A stretch of 64,000 nt of DNA from Chryseobacterium gotjawalense (GCF_030012525.1 NZ_CP124855.1:2294001-2358000); one strand, 5' to 3'; counted from the stretch's first letter, positions 15,865-25,069 are shown. The notes: generated from the sequence alone by a model not told the origin. Numbers and translations are program-made.

Positions 15865-15954
15865 GCAGCCCGACCTGAACGGAGCTCTTTTTCACAAAAC
15901 GGAGTGGCGTGAAAAAAGCGGGAGTGGAGGGCGGATTAAGCTGCCCAAATAAAA
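15865..15954. repeat. Structured intergenic repeat, copy B
   Basis: GCAGC at the left end pairs with GCTGC at 15940-15944. Between them CCCGACC/GGAGGGCGG partly pair, and a perfect eight-base stem TTTTTCAC/GTGAAAAA forms the tip (15888-15895 with 15909-15916). The layout and the right-end CCAAATAAA match copy A at 5687-5790. As there, it lies just past a minus-strand terminator (rplY). Confidence 0.65.
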
Positions 15955-15971
15955 CGGCTCATCAGAATTAT

Positions 15972-16005
15972 AAAAAAAGTCCCGCTCATTGCTGGGCGGG
16001 ACTTT
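15972..16005 (-). terminator. Terminator of rplY
   Basis: AAAGTCCCGC pairs perfectly with GCGGGACTTT (15976-15985 with 15996-16005). On the minus strand the stem runs into a T run. It lies about 20 bases beyond the rplY stop. Confidence 0.92.
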
Positions 16006-16023
16006 ATATCACTGGGTGTAGAT

Positions 16024-16659
16024 TTATTCTGCACTTGTTTCTTCCGTAGCTGGAACGTCTCCTGCTGGAGTTTCTTCTTCTTCATCTTCGTCAACAGACG
16101 CGCCACCTTTGGCTGCAGTTCTGGACATTTTAACAGCAACTACTACTGCGTTGGCAGGATGCATGAAAGTGAATCCTTCTGTTTTGATATCGCCAACATA
16201 AAGTTTGCTACCAATTTTAAGTGGAGTAACATCTACCACGATTTCGTCTGGCAAGTTTGCAGGGATTGCTTTCACTTTCAGTTTTCTGAAAGACTGTCTC
16301 ATTGCACCACCAGCAACAACACCTTTTGAACGTCCTATAAGTTTTACAGGAACTTCCATCACTACAGGTTTGTCATCCGACAACTGATAGAAATCAGCGT
16401 GTAGGATTTTGTCTGTCAGTGGGTGGAACTGAATGTCCTGAAGTACGGCAGGAATGGTTTTTCCGTCAACCTCAATAGATACCGTGTGTGCTTCAGGAGT
16501 ATATACCAAACCTTTGAAAGATTTTTCTTCTGCAGAAAAATTTAAAGTTTCGGCGCCTCCGTAAACAACACAAGGAACTAATTCAGCATCACGTAAGGCT
16601 TTAGTAGACTTCTTGCCTACGCTTTCTCTTTTTGTACCTTGAATTGTAATTGATTTCAT
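16024..16659 (-). CDS. rplY: 50S ribosomal protein L25/general stress protein Ctc
   Basis: L25 binds 5S rRNA in the large ribosomal subunit. The 211-residue product has the N-terminal L25 domain ([19 protein letters not shown]) plus the C-terminal TL5/Ctc domain, and ends in an acidic tail rich in Glu and Asp. That two-domain length is normal for the Ctc form. It follows prs by 49 bases, a conserved arrangement. It also has its own promoter box in that gap, and a strong terminator behind it. Confidence 0.95.
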   Translation of the reverse strand: MKSITIQGTKRESVGKKSTKALRDAELVPCVVYGGAETLNFSAEEKSFKGLVYTPEAHTVSIEVDGKTIPAVLQDIQFHPLTDKILHADFYQLSDDKPVVMEVPVKLIGRSKGVVAGGAMRQSFRKLKVKAIPANLPDEIVVDVTPLKIGSKLYVGDIKTEGFTFMHPANAVVVAVKMSRTAAKGGASVDEDEEEETPAGDVPATEETSAE

Positions 16660-16688
16660 TATAATTATATTAAAAAATTTTAAGGTTG

Positions 16689-16696
16689 CAAAGATA
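16689..16696 (-). promoter_or_regulatory. Internal -7 promoter box for rplY
   Basis: Read on the minus strand the box is TATCTTTG. It sits in the prs-rplY gap about 30 bases upstream of the rplY ATG, so rplY can be made independently of prs. Confidence 0.55.
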
Positions 16697-16708
16697 TAAA
16701 TTATTTTT

Positions 16709-17647
16709 TTAAATAATGAATTTATCGCTTATCGATTTGTGTTCATGAACCATTTTCATCACGTCTGCAAAGAGTTCTGCACAAGACAATACTTTTATTT
16801 TTGAAGATAATTCTGTTTTGATAGGAATTGTATCGGTAACAATCACTTCTAAAAGTTTGGAGTTCTCAATGTTTTCATAAGCTTTCCCCGAAAGGACACC
16901 GTGTGTTGCCATTGCCCGGACAGTTTTCGCTCCGTTAGCCATCAGAATATCTGCTGCTTTGCAGAGGGTTCCCGCCGTATCAATCATATCATCGATAAGG
17001 ATTACATTTCTTCCTTCTACGTGGCCAATCAAAAACATTTCTTCGATAACGTTGGCTTTCTTTCTTTCTTTGTAGGCGATTACCACATCTGCCCCAAGAT
17101 GACTTGCATAGTTTTTTGCTCTTTTTGCACCGCCCATATCTGGTGAAGCAATGGTAAGATTCTCCAACTTTAACTGCTGGATATACTCGATGAAAATCGT
17201 AGAGGCATAGAGATGATCTACCGGAATTTCAAAAAATCCCTGGATTTGGTCTGCGTGTAAATCCATGGTCATCACACGGGTTGCGCCAGCTGCGGTGAGT
17301 AGGTTTGCAACCAGTTTTGCGCCGATTGGAGCTCTTGGTTGGTCCTTTCGATCCTGTCTTGCCAGACCGTAATAAGGCAAAACTACCGTGACACTTTTTG
17401 CAGATGCTCTTTTGGCTGCATCAATCATGAGCAGTAACTCAAGAAGATTGTCTGCCGGTGGAAAAGTGGATCCAATCAAAAAAACCCGCCCACCACGAAC
17501 AGATTCATCCAATACGGGTTCGAATTCCCCATCACTAAATTCCTGGAAATTAATTTTCCCCATTTCTTGCCCATAAAATTGAGCAATTTTTTCCGCCAAA
17601 ACTTTGCTCGTTCTGGTAGAGAATAAATAACTTGCCTGATCAGCCAT
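16709..17647 (-). CDS. prs: Ribose-phosphate pyrophosphokinase
   Basis: The enzyme makes PRPP from ribose 5-phosphate and ATP, feeding purine, pyrimidine, histidine and tryptophan synthesis. At 312 residues it has the usual length. Motifs seen are [49 protein letters not shown] (with the catalytic His in the flexible region) and the PRPP-binding loop [14 protein letters not shown]. It has its own promoter box and is followed by rplY. Confidence 0.97.
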   Translation of the reverse strand: MADQASYLFSTRTSKVLAEKIAQFYGQEMGKINFQEFSDGEFEPVLDESVRGGRVFLIGSTFPPADNLLELLLMIDAAKRASAKSVTVVLPYYGLARQDRKDQPRAPIGAKLVANLLTAAGATRVMTMDLHADQIQGFFEIPVDHLYASTIFIEYIQQLKLENLTIASPDMGGAKRAKNYASHLGADVVIAYKERKKANVIEEMFLIGHVEGRNVILIDDMIDTAGTLCKAADILMANGAKTVRAMATHGVLSGKAYENIENSKLLEVIVTDTIPIKTELSSKIKVLSCAELFADVMKMVHEHKSISDKFII

Positions 17648-17668
17648 TTTTACTTTTTTTTAGATGTG

Positions 17669-17676
17669 CAAATTTA
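17669..17676 (-). promoter_or_regulatory. -7 promoter box for prs
   Basis: Read on the minus strand the box is TAAATTTG, 21 bases before the prs ATG and just after the terminator of the upstream operon. Confidence 0.6.
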
Positions 17677-17683
17677 AAAAAAT

Positions 17684-17712
17684 AAAACCACTCGAAGAAT
17701 TCAAGTGGTTTT
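17684..17712 (-). terminator. Terminator of the fadL-like/SGNH operon
   Basis: AAAACCACT pairs with AGTGGTTTT around an 11-base loop. It separates the upstream operon from the prs promoter. Confidence 0.85.
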
Positions 17713-17735
17713 AAGTTTAATGATTTTATTTTATT

Positions 17736-19271
17736 TTATTTTGGGAATGTTACTCCTTGATACCTATTCACCTCTACCATTGGCAAAGTGGATTTATATT
17801 TTTGGTTAATCATTTTCAAAAATTCATTGGCGACAATTGCATATCCTCTTCCTGTTAGGTGAACTCCATCCAGAGAGAAAGTTCCTCCTGTAACAAATTT
17901 TGCGGTATATTTCACGCCATCAAACTGAATCCCGGAAAGGCCGTTCAATTCATTCATTTTCGCATTTGCATCTACGAAAGCTAATCCATAGCTATCGGCG
18001 AGCGATTTTATGGAAGCGTTATATGCATCAACTGCTGCTTTTACTTTAGCTGCTTCTGCTGCTGTTAAAACATGTTGATTTTCCAAAGGATATGAGATAC
18101 CATAAACATTGATAGAAGCAGGTGCTCCCGATACCGTAGAACCAATTACTGATTTCGTAGGCAACAGGATATAATCCCCTCCGGTGCTTTGTCTTGCCTG
18201 ACCATAAATCTGACCAAACGCTGCTGCTGTTGCTGCTCCTAATGATGGAGTTAATGCAAGGGTAAGTTCCGCAGACAGATTAGTTAAAGACACATCTTTA
18301 ATTAAAACCGGGTTTGTAGAAGTAGAAGAAAGTAAATTAATTCTATTTCCAGCCCCAAAAGCGGTAAGCGCTTGTTTTAATGGGGTGTACAAGCTGGCAT
18401 TCAAAACACTCAGATTTGCTCCTAAAGCAGCCGGTGTTAGCGGATTGTAAGGAACAGTAGTAAAGTAAGGAATTGAAGTAACAGAAGGAATGTTTGCAAT
18501 AACTCCTTTGGTTGCGCCGGACATTTTAAAAGTTTCTAAAATAGTTTGAATTGACCCTGCAACAACGGCCGGATCAGAGATATCATTTGGACCATAAGTC
18601 GCTGGGTTGGTATTTCCTTTTTGGTCTGTACCCATTCCACCGGTTGTAGCGTAACTTAAAACGTCATTGTTTCCAATCCACAAAGAATAGAAAGTTGGTT
18701 TTTGAGCAATCGCATCATCCAACACTCTGGAGGTTGCGCTTGAAGAAAATCTTACATAATATGGATTTGCTGTTCCTGTTGAGACGCCTGCAATATTTCC
18801 GTATCCAGGAGTGACAAGGTGAAAGGATTTCGCACCAGGTATTCCCATATTGTTTAGTGAGCCTGTAATTTTTGTAGCAACATTGGTAGTTGGAGTCGCA
18901 TTTATATTTAAAATATCAGGAGCACCGTTTGTAAATGATTTAATATATAATTTGGTCGCCTGTATTACAGTACCGCCAAGTACCAGTCCACCATTGTTAT
19001 CCGCCATTAATGGTTGCACGAAAGCTCCGCCACCGGCAAGCTTCATTTGTTGGGCCATGATATTTGGGTAGGAATCGTTTTGTCCGTCAATATACAGAGC
19101 GTTGTTGCTGAATCCCGAAGTCAAAGAGTTTCCCAGTGAAACATATTTAGAAAAGTTTGCTTCTCCATTAGTAACCTGGATGCTGCTTACATCGGTATCA
19201 AAATCTGTTTCACAGCTTATTGTAAAAAATAATGCTGAAACAGCGATTGTTGAAATTAATATTTTTTTCAT
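17736..19271 (-). CDS. SGNH/GDSL hydrolase-family lipoprotein
   Basis: This is a predicted lipid-anchored esterase or lipase. The N-terminus MKKILISTIAVSALFFTISC is a lipoprotein signal with cysteine 20. The SGNH blocks are present: block I VSLGNSLTSGF (nucleophile S49), block III WIGNNDVL and block V LDGVHLTGRGY, which supplies Asp and His. At 511 residues it is longer than simple GDSL enzymes, with a Ser/Thr/Ala-rich insert in the middle. It lies 15 bases downstream of a FadL-type porin gene, so the two are very likely one operon. I infer a shared role in handling a hydrophobic or ester-linked substrate at the outer membrane. Confidence 0.88.
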   Translation of the reverse strand: MKKILISTIAVSALFFTISCETDFDTDVSSIQVTNGEANFSKYVSLGNSLTSGFSNNALYIDGQNDSYPNIMAQQMKLAGGGAFVQPLMADNNGGLVLGGTVIQATKLYIKSFTNGAPDILNINATPTTNVATKITGSLNNMGIPGAKSFHLVTPGYGNIAGVSTGTANPYYVRFSSSATSRVLDDAIAQKPTFYSLWIGNNDVLSYATTGGMGTDQKGNTNPATYGPNDISDPAVVAGSIQTILETFKMSGATKGVIANIPSVTSIPYFTTVPYNPLTPAALGANLSVLNASLYTPLKQALTAFGAGNRINLLSSTSTNPVLIKDVSLTNLSAELTLALTPSLGAATAAAFGQIYGQARQSTGGDYILLPTKSVIGSTVSGAPASINVYGISYPLENQHVLTAAEAAKVKAAVDAYNASIKSLADSYGLAFVDANAKMNELNGLSGIQFDGVKYTAKFVTGGTFSLDGVHLTGRGYAIVANEFLKMINQKYKSTLPMVEVNRYQGVTFPK

Positions 19272-19286
19272 AATTAAATTTAAATC

Positions 19287-20525
19287 TTAAAATACGTTAT
19301 ATGAGAGACCTAAACCGAAATAATACGCTTTCGCTTTCGCCTGTCCGAAGAAGTTGTTAAAAGAGTTTTTCACCTCTCTGCTTTTTGGAAATGCAATTGC
19401 TCCTGCGACATCTACTCCAAAGCCTTTAGCAAGGTTAAATCCTAAACCGGCAGTAATAATATTAGAGTCAAAAGATGGTGTTTCCGCCTGGAAATTCTCA
19501 TCCGTATATGGCGATTGATCATAATAATATCCAGCGCGTGCTGCAATCATATCATTGATTTTATATTGAGTTCCCACTCTCCAGGTCTGGGTGCTTTTGA
19601 AATTCTTCGGGCTTACCAAAACTGTTGGATCGTTGGGTTGATTTCCGATTGGTGCATTTGCAAAATCCAGAGTAAGCTGGCTGTATCGATCCCAACCACT
19701 GTAATTAAAGTCTGCAGAAACCAACCATTTCGGAGTCACTTTGTAAGTAACGCCTACGGTATATTCACTTACTAAAGGCAGGGTTGCTTTGAAAGAATCT
19801 GTTCCGGCAGCATCCAGACCTAAAGAAGGATATAAAGCCGGAGAAATGTCGAAGCTTACTTTTCCGTTTTTGGCTTCCATATCTATTGGTGAGCGGTAAG
19901 CTACGCTTATGTCCCATTTTTCATCAGGCTGAAAATAAAAACCGACGCCAAAACCGCTTCCAGACGCTTTATCATCTGTTAGATTGAGGGTTGCGCCTGG
20001 CTGAGTCACCGCTTTGTCCCAGTTTACACTTCCTTTTGCATAGATATAACTACCACCCACAGATGCCCAAGGCGCTAATTTAAATGAAATCATGGGTTGA
20101 AAATAAAAAGCTTTCAACTCCAAACGCTGTACGATTTCGCGGCCAGCCCAGTCAGCAGGCCATTCAATAGTGCTGCCGAACGGTGTAGATAAATTAAATC
20201 CAATAGAAACATTGTCTAAAACTTTATACGCGATCGCAGCATAAACCGGTGTTCCAAGAGGATTATTCGTCTCATAAGATTGAAGAGTAGATGAATTTTG
20301 GTACGTTACAATTGATTTGGCACCAAAACCACCAGCTGCAACACTTAATTTAGAAGGGATGAAAGACATTCCTGCAGGATTGAAAAATGTTACACTCGCA
20401 TCCTCCGCATGTGCACTTGTGTGAGCCATTGCTAATTGCTTTACACCTTGTAAAGAAACTCTAAAGCCTCCAGCGTGAGCAAGAACCCCAGCCAACAATG
20501 CTGTTGTTAAAACTATTTTTTTCAT
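19287..20525 (-). CDS. OmpP1/FadL family outer membrane transporter
   Basis: FadL-type 14-strand barrels bring hydrophobic compounds across the outer membrane. The 412-residue product has a signal peptide (MKKIVLTTALLAGVLAHAGG). Family features include AHTSAHAEDASVTFFNPAGM near the N-terminus (the conserved NPAGM hatch segment), SIGFNLSTPFGSTIEWP and a C-terminal aromatic (GLGLSYNVF). It is first in an operon with the SGNH lipoprotein and is preceded by a promoter box at 20545. A duplicated motif lies in the upstream region. Confidence 0.92.
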   Translation of the reverse strand: MKKIVLTTALLAGVLAHAGGFRVSLQGVKQLAMAHTSAHAEDASVTFFNPAGMSFIPSKLSVAAGGFGAKSIVTYQNSSTLQSYETNNPLGTPVYAAIAYKVLDNVSIGFNLSTPFGSTIEWPADWAGREIVQRLELKAFYFQPMISFKLAPWASVGGSYIYAKGSVNWDKAVTQPGATLNLTDDKASGSGFGVGFYFQPDEKWDISVAYRSPIDMEAKNGKVSFDISPALYPSLGLDAAGTDSFKATLPLVSEYTVGVTYKVTPKWLVSADFNYSGWDRYSQLTLDFANAPIGNQPNDPTVLVSPKNFKSTQTWRVGTQYKINDMIAARAGYYYDQSPYTDENFQAETPSFDSNIITAGLGFNLAKGFGVDVAGAIAFPKSREVKNSFNNFFGQAKAKAYYFGLGLSYNVF

Positions 20526-20544
20526 AAAATCATTATTAATGTTC

Positions 20545-20552
20545 CAAATATA
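20545..20552 (-). promoter_or_regulatory. -7 promoter box for the fadL-like/SGNH operon
   Basis: Read on the minus strand the box is TATATTTG, 19 bases upstream of the ATG. Confidence 0.6.
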
Positions 20553-20560
20553 AAATTAAT

Positions 20561-20604
20561 TTTTAAACAAATGTTAATTATTCTTAAATTATTTTAAACA
20601 AATG
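20561..20604. repeat. Direct repeat upstream of the porin promoter
   Basis: TTTTAAACAAATG occurs at 20561-20573 and again at 20592-20604, 31 bases apart (about three helical turns). It lies directly upstream of the minus-strand promoter box, a position suited to an activator or repressor site. Confidence 0.4.
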
Positions 20605-20883
20605 CTATTATATGCCTAATGTTTAATTTGGATCGTCATCTGTTGAAGCTTGAAAAGCCTTTATTAATAATGATTATTAAAATTATTTATCTATAAAAAT
20701 AGTTACTGTTTAATTTAAATGAAATCAATAATGGCGAAATTAATTTTAATTTTTAAATTATATTATTTGCATAGTATTTCAAGGAACATTAAGTAATTCA
20801 CAAAATACCGACTTATTTATGCGTAATTAAAAAATCTACACTGTTAAATTCACTCTCATTGAAATATACAAAAAAAAATATAG

Positions 20884-20891
20884 TAAATTTG
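20884..20891 (+). promoter_or_regulatory. -7 promoter box for ricT-gldH-PBP1A
   Basis: TAAATTTG lies 23 bases before the ricT ATG, with a TTG at 20859-20861 at acceptable -33 spacing. Confidence 0.6.
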
Positions 20892-20914
20892 CAACATATA
20901 ATAAAAATATAAAT

Positions 20915-22222
20915 ATGAGTTGTGGATGTAAAACATCCGGCGATTCGTCCCATTCATGCGGAACAAAATCCGCGAATGGCTGTGGAAGTGTAGATACTTG
21001 CGGGAATAGCTATAAATTAAGTGTTTTCGATTGGCTTTCGAATATTAACAATCCATCTCAATCTCAAACAGATTTTGTGGAAGTAAGATTCAAGAACGAT
21101 CGCAAATTTTTTTATAAAAACGTCAATAAATTACCGCTTCATATGGGAAGCGTTATCACAGTAGAATCTAGTCCGGGTCACGATATAGGTGTAGTAAGCC
21201 TTACAGGAGAATTGGTGAAAATTCAGATGAAAAAGAAAAATGTCTCTGAAGAAAACCCTCTGAAAATTTACCGCTTAGCCAACCAAAAAGACATTGAGGT
21301 TTGGCAAGATGCCCGTGGAAAAGAAGAAAGCGTAAAAATTCAAGCCAGAAAGATTGCTTATGCACTCAATCTAGAAATGAAAATCACCGATGTGGAATAC
21401 CAGGGTGACGGCACGAAAGTTACCTTCTTTTATACCGCAGAAACCCGCGTGGATTTCCGCCAGCTGATTAAAGAATTCGCTTCTTTATTCCGCGCCAAGA
21501 TTGATATGAAACAAATCGGTTTCCGGCAGGAAGCAGCAAAAGTCGGAGGCATCGGGTCTTGCGGAAGAGAATTGTGTTGTTCAACCTGGTTGACAGACTT
21601 CCGTTCTGTAAATACCAATGCAGCAAGGTATCAGCAACTGAGCATCAATCCTCAGAAATTAGCCGGCCAATGTGGAAAACTGAAATGTTGTCTTAACTAT
21701 GAACTCGACAGTTATTTGGATGCGCTAAGCGATTTCCCGCCATCGTCAACAACGATTGACACCGAAAAAGGAAAAGCGTTCTGTATTAAAATTGATGTTT
21801 TCAAAAAAAGAATGTGGTTCGCTTATGCGGATCATTCAATGGCATGGTATGATTTGGATGTTCAGGATGTGAAAAAAATGATCGCCAAAAATAAAAAAGG
21901 CGAGAAAGCACCACCTTTAGAAGACGTAAAAGTTCACGATATTCCTGTGAAATCAGTAGATTTAATCCAGGAAAATAATATGGACCGCTTCGAAAGAAGG
22001 AATAAAAACACAGGTAAAAATCAAAATAAAAGAAAGCCAAACAACCAGCAAAAGTCAGAGAACAAACCGGCGGTAAATCAAGGCGAAAAAAGAAAGAGAA
22101 TTTCTGAAAAACCAGCTGAAAAGCCTGTTAATAAACCAGCACAGCCAAATGCAAAGTCGCCTCAACAAAAGCCGAAAAACTTTAAAAAGAAGCCTCAGCC
22201 AAAACGTGATGACAATGCATAA
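20915..22222 (+). CDS. ricT: PSP1 domain protein, RicT/YaaT family
   Basis: This family includes Bacillus RicT (YaaT), part of an Fe-S-containing complex affecting RNA processing and development; its role in Bacteroidota is not established. The 435-residue protein has three parts. The N-terminus is rich in Cys (C3, C5, C15, C23, C29). The PSP1 core carries further cysteines in GSCGRELCCSTWL and CGKLKCCLNYEL, where the family is thought to bind metal. The tail from about residue 350 is low-complexity, rich in Lys, Asn, Pro and Gln. It is first in an apparent operon with gldH and the PBP1A gene and overlaps gldH by a few bases. Confidence 0.88.
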   Translation: MSCGCKTSGDSSHSCGTKSANGCGSVDTCGNSYKLSVFDWLSNINNPSQSQTDFVEVRFKNDRKFFYKNVNKLPLHMGSVITVESSPGHDIGVVSLTGELVKIQMKKKNVSEENPLKIYRLANQKDIEVWQDARGKEESVKIQARKIAYALNLEMKITDVEYQGDGTKVTFFYTAETRVDFRQLIKEFASLFRAKIDMKQIGFRQEAAKVGGIGSCGRELCCSTWLTDFRSVNTNAARYQQLSINPQKLAGQCGKLKCCLNYELDSYLDALSDFPPSSTTIDTEKGKAFCIKIDVFKKRMWFAYADHSMAWYDLDVQDVKKMIAKNKKGEKAPPLEDVKVHDIPVKSVDLIQENNMDRFERRNKNTGKNQNKRKPNNQQKSENKPAVNQGEKRKRISEKPAEKPVNKPAQPNAKSPQQKPKNFKKKPQPKRDDNA

Positions 22223-22679
22223 GATAATGGGTGCTTTTTTCGTTCTGTGTTTTCTTGCCAGTTGCAGTAAAGATTCTGAACAGGTGTTTGTGAATAATCT
22301 CAACGGAAAATGGGACAAAAAAGCAGAACAGAAATTTGACTTTAAAGTAACAGATGCTCAAAAAGCAAAAAATATTATATTTGTTGTAAGAAATAACAAC
22401 GATTATCCTTACAGCAATATCAGGTTGATTGTTAATTTCCTCGATGGGCAGACGAAAAAGAAGAGTACAGATACCCTGAATTATATTTTGGTAGAACCCA
22501 ACGGAAGGTGGATAGGAAAAGGTTTCGGCGATACCAAAGAAACCCTCTTTCAATATAAATTAGATTATAAATTTCCGGCCAATGGGGAGTATTCCATCGG
22601 GATTATTCAAGCGATGAGAAATGATAACCTGCCTGGAATTGAAGATATTGGCGTAAAAATAGAAACAGCACAACCGTAA
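22215..22679 (+). CDS. gldH: Gliding motility lipoprotein GldH
   Basis: GldH is a lipoprotein first defined by gliding mutants of Flavobacterium johnsoniae and retained in many non-gliding relatives. The product starts MHKIMGAFFVLCFLASC, a lipoprotein signal with the acylated Cys at residue 17, followed by a beta-rich domain of about 140 residues. ATG codons at 22209 and 22215 both overlap the ricT stop; the second gives the better signal peptide. A longer frame back to 22149 would only add ricT-overlapping basic residues. It is co-oriented and closely spaced with ricT and PBP1A. Confidence 0.88.
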   Translation: MHKIMGAFFVLCFLASCSKDSEQVFVNNLNGKWDKKAEQKFDFKVTDAQKAKNIIFVVRNNNDYPYSNIRLIVNFLDGQTKKKSTDTLNYILVEPNGRWIGKGFGDTKETLFQYKLDYKFPANGEYSIGIIQAMRNDNLPGIEDIGVKIETAQP

Positions 22680-22687
22680 ACTTATTT

Positions 22688-25069
22688 ATGGAAAACACAC
22701 AGAACAAAGGAAGTAAACCGCAACAAAAATTTCCGCTTCCTCCAAAAAAAGCCAAAAACACGGGCTGGAAAAAATGGGTGAAATTTGTTTGGACTGCACT
22801 CATTCTCCTCATCGTGGGAATCGCAGCAATATTTTTTGCCGTGTCGCAAGGTTTTCTTGGTGACATGCCCGATGTAAAAGAACTTGAGAATCCAGATATT
22901 TATGTGGCTTCTGAAATTTATTCTTCAGATGGACAAATGTTGGGTAAGTTTGAAAAAGAAAAAACCCAACCTATTACCTATAAGGAATTACCACCCTTTT
23001 TAATTTATGCCTTACAGGCAAAAGAAGATGAGCGATTCAAAGAGCACTCGGGAATTGATCTGCAATCGGTTGCCCGTGCGGTTGCCTTTGGCGGAAAACG
23101 CGGTGGTGGCTCCACCATTACCCAGCAATTGGCGAAACTCTTATTTACAGGAGCTGCATCGCAAAACAGTGTCCAAAGATCTTTTCAGAAGTTAAAGGAG
23201 TGGGTCGTAGCAGTAAGTTTAGAAAAGCGCTATACCAAAGAAGAAATTATTACCCTTTATTTCAACAAATTTGATTTTGTAAATAATGCCAACGGAATTG
23301 AAATGGCGTCCCGAATTTATTTTAATAAAAAAGCAAATCAACTCACTTTGCCGGAAGCTGCAATGTTTGTAGCAATGCTTGAAGCGCCGGTAGCAAATAA
23401 TCCCATGCGAAATCCGGAAAGGGCAAAACGCAGAAGAGATGTGGTGCTGGATCAAATGTTGAAAACAGGTTATCTCGATCAGGCAACCTATGAAAAAGCG
23501 GTGGCAACGCCTATCGATGTTGATTTTCATCCCGTTAAATCTATTGATGAAGGCTATTCGGCTTACTATAAGTATTATCTGAGAAAAGAAATCGAGAGCT
23601 ATATAAAAGATTACGAAAAGAATACCGGTAAAACTTTAAATTTATTTAAAGATGGTTTAAAAATTTACACCACGCTGGATTCGAAAATGCAAACCTATGC
23701 TGAAGAGGCGATTAAAGAACATTTAACCGATCTGCAAAGTAGATTTGATGCCGAACAGCGAGGCAGAAAACAAAGACCTTTCTATTTAATTAATGATACT
23801 CAGATCAACTCCATCATGCTCAGTGCGATGAAGCGGACCGGAAGATACAAGCAATTAAAGAATGCGGGTGTGCCGGAAGATTCAATTATGCTCGATTTTA
23901 AAAAGCCAATTAAAACTTCGAGATTTACTTGGGCTGGTGAAGAAGAAGTTGAAATGTCACCTTGGGATTCTATCCGTTATCATAAACAAATTGCACAGGC
24001 AGGGTTGATGTCGATGGTTCCCGCAACAGGTGAAATTAAAGCTTGGGTAGGAGGAATTAATTGGCAGCATTTTCAATACGACCACATTAAACAAGGTAAA
24101 AGACAGGTGGGATCAACCTTTAAACCGTTTGTTTATGCCACCGCAATTATGAAATTAGGAATGACGCCTTGTTCTACCGTTTCTAATGCTACTTACGTCA
24201 AAGGAAGTTGGAAAGTGCTGGGGTCAGGTGGGAATTTAACCTTACGAGATGCGATTGCGCATTCTAAAAACCCCGTAGCGGTTCGGTTAATTGAAATGAC
24301 GGGCGTTAAAAGTGTCATACAAACTGCCCGCGATCTGGGAGTAACCGAAGAAATTCCAAACGAATATGCGGTGGCATTAGGTTCTTCAGATATTACGATA
24401 TACGAAATGTTGGGCGCTTACAGTACTTTTGCCAATTACGGAAATTACATTAAACCCGAAATGATCTGGAGAATTGAAGATGCCAACGGAAGAGTCATTA
24501 AAGAAGTAAAACCTGTATCGAGGGAAGTGATGAACGAATTATACGCTTACACCATGATTGATTTGATGAAAGGCGTAACAGAATTCGGAACAGCTTCTGG
24601 AGAATTAGGGCGAAGAGGAGTTCCGAAAGGAATCGAAATCGCAGGTAAAACGGGAACAACGCAAAATAACTCCGATGGTTGGTTTATGGGAATCACCCCG
24701 AATCTGGCAACGGGCGTTTGGGTCGGCTGGGAAGACCGGGCGACGCATTTCCGGGGAACCGGTGAAGGACAGGGTGCTAAAATGGCCTTACCGATTTGGG
24801 CGATTTATATGAAAAAAGTTTGGGCAGATAAAGAATTGGGAATTTCTCCCGAAGATAAATTCGTGAAACCGTCTAACTGGACCGGAAACTGCGGCGATCT
24901 GAATGGACTTGGCGGCTATGGTGACGATGGCGGTTTGCAAACCATCGATGAAATCAAGAATCCAAAGACAGAAGAGCCGGTGAACAACACCAAAAAACCG
25001 TCGGCAAGAAAAGAAGATAACGTTAATGAAAATATCAATACCGGCGACGATATCGATTTTAACAAATAA
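22688..25069 (+). CDS. Penicillin-binding protein 1A (bifunctional glycosyltransferase/transpeptidase)
   Basis: A class A PBP that polymerises and cross-links peptidoglycan. It has a short cytosolic tail and one membrane segment (about residues 35-60). The GT51 domain carries the catalytic Glu motif EDERFKEHSGID and RGGGSTITQQLAKLLF. The transpeptidase domain has GSTFKPFVYATAI, HSKNPVAV and KTGTTQNNSDG. Length is 793 residues, typical for the family. It starts eight bases after gldH and is followed by a clear terminator, so it ends the ricT-gldH-PBP1A operon. Confidence 0.95.
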   Translation: MENTQNKGSKPQQKFPLPPKKAKNTGWKKWVKFVWTALILLIVGIAAIFFAVSQGFLGDMPDVKELENPDIYVASEIYSSDGQMLGKFEKEKTQPITYKELPPFLIYALQAKEDERFKEHSGIDLQSVARAVAFGGKRGGGSTITQQLAKLLFTGAASQNSVQRSFQKLKEWVVAVSLEKRYTKEEIITLYFNKFDFVNNANGIEMASRIYFNKKANQLTLPEAAMFVAMLEAPVANNPMRNPERAKRRRDVVLDQMLKTGYLDQATYEKAVATPIDVDFHPVKSIDEGYSAYYKYYLRKEIESYIKDYEKNTGKTLNLFKDGLKIYTTLDSKMQTYAEEAIKEHLTDLQSRFDAEQRGRKQRPFYLINDTQINSIMLSAMKRTGRYKQLKNAGVPEDSIMLDFKKPIKTSRFTWAGEEEVEMSPWDSIRYHKQIAQAGLMSMVPATGEIKAWVGGINWQHFQYDHIKQGKRQVGSTFKPFVYATAIMKLGMTPCSTVSNATYVKGSWKVLGSGGNLTLRDAIAHSKNPVAVRLIEMTGVKSVIQTARDLGVTEEIPNEYAVALGSSDITIYEMLGAYSTFANYGNYIKPEMIWRIEDANGRVIKEVKPVSREVMNELYAYTMIDLMKGVTEFGTASGELGRRGVPKGIEIAGKTGTTQNNSDGWFMGITPNLATGVWVGWEDRATHFRGTGEGQGAKMALPIWAIYMKKVWADKELGISPEDKFVKPSNWTGNCGDLNGLGGYGDDGGLQTIDEIKNPKTEEPVNNTKKPSARKEDNVNENINTGDDIDFNK

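Larger units (their letters stand above)
20526..20914. other. AT-rich divergent intergenic region between the fadL-like gene and ricT
   Basis: This 389-base region has no coding frame. It holds the minus-strand promoter of the porin operon (20545-20552), a direct repeat TTTTAAACAAATG at 20561 and 20592, and the plus-strand promoter of ricT (20884-20891). The middle is unusually AT-rich and I see nothing else in it. Confidence 0.6.

Noticed and set aside
17515-17535. GGGTTCGAATTCCCC, resembling a tRNA T-arm
   Set aside because: It lies in the conserved N-terminal coding part of prs and has no matching acceptor stem or anticodon arm.
22215-22679. gldH considered as evidence of gliding motility
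   Set aside because: Only one gld gene is present here and the family is retained in non-gliding relatives, so no motility claim is made.
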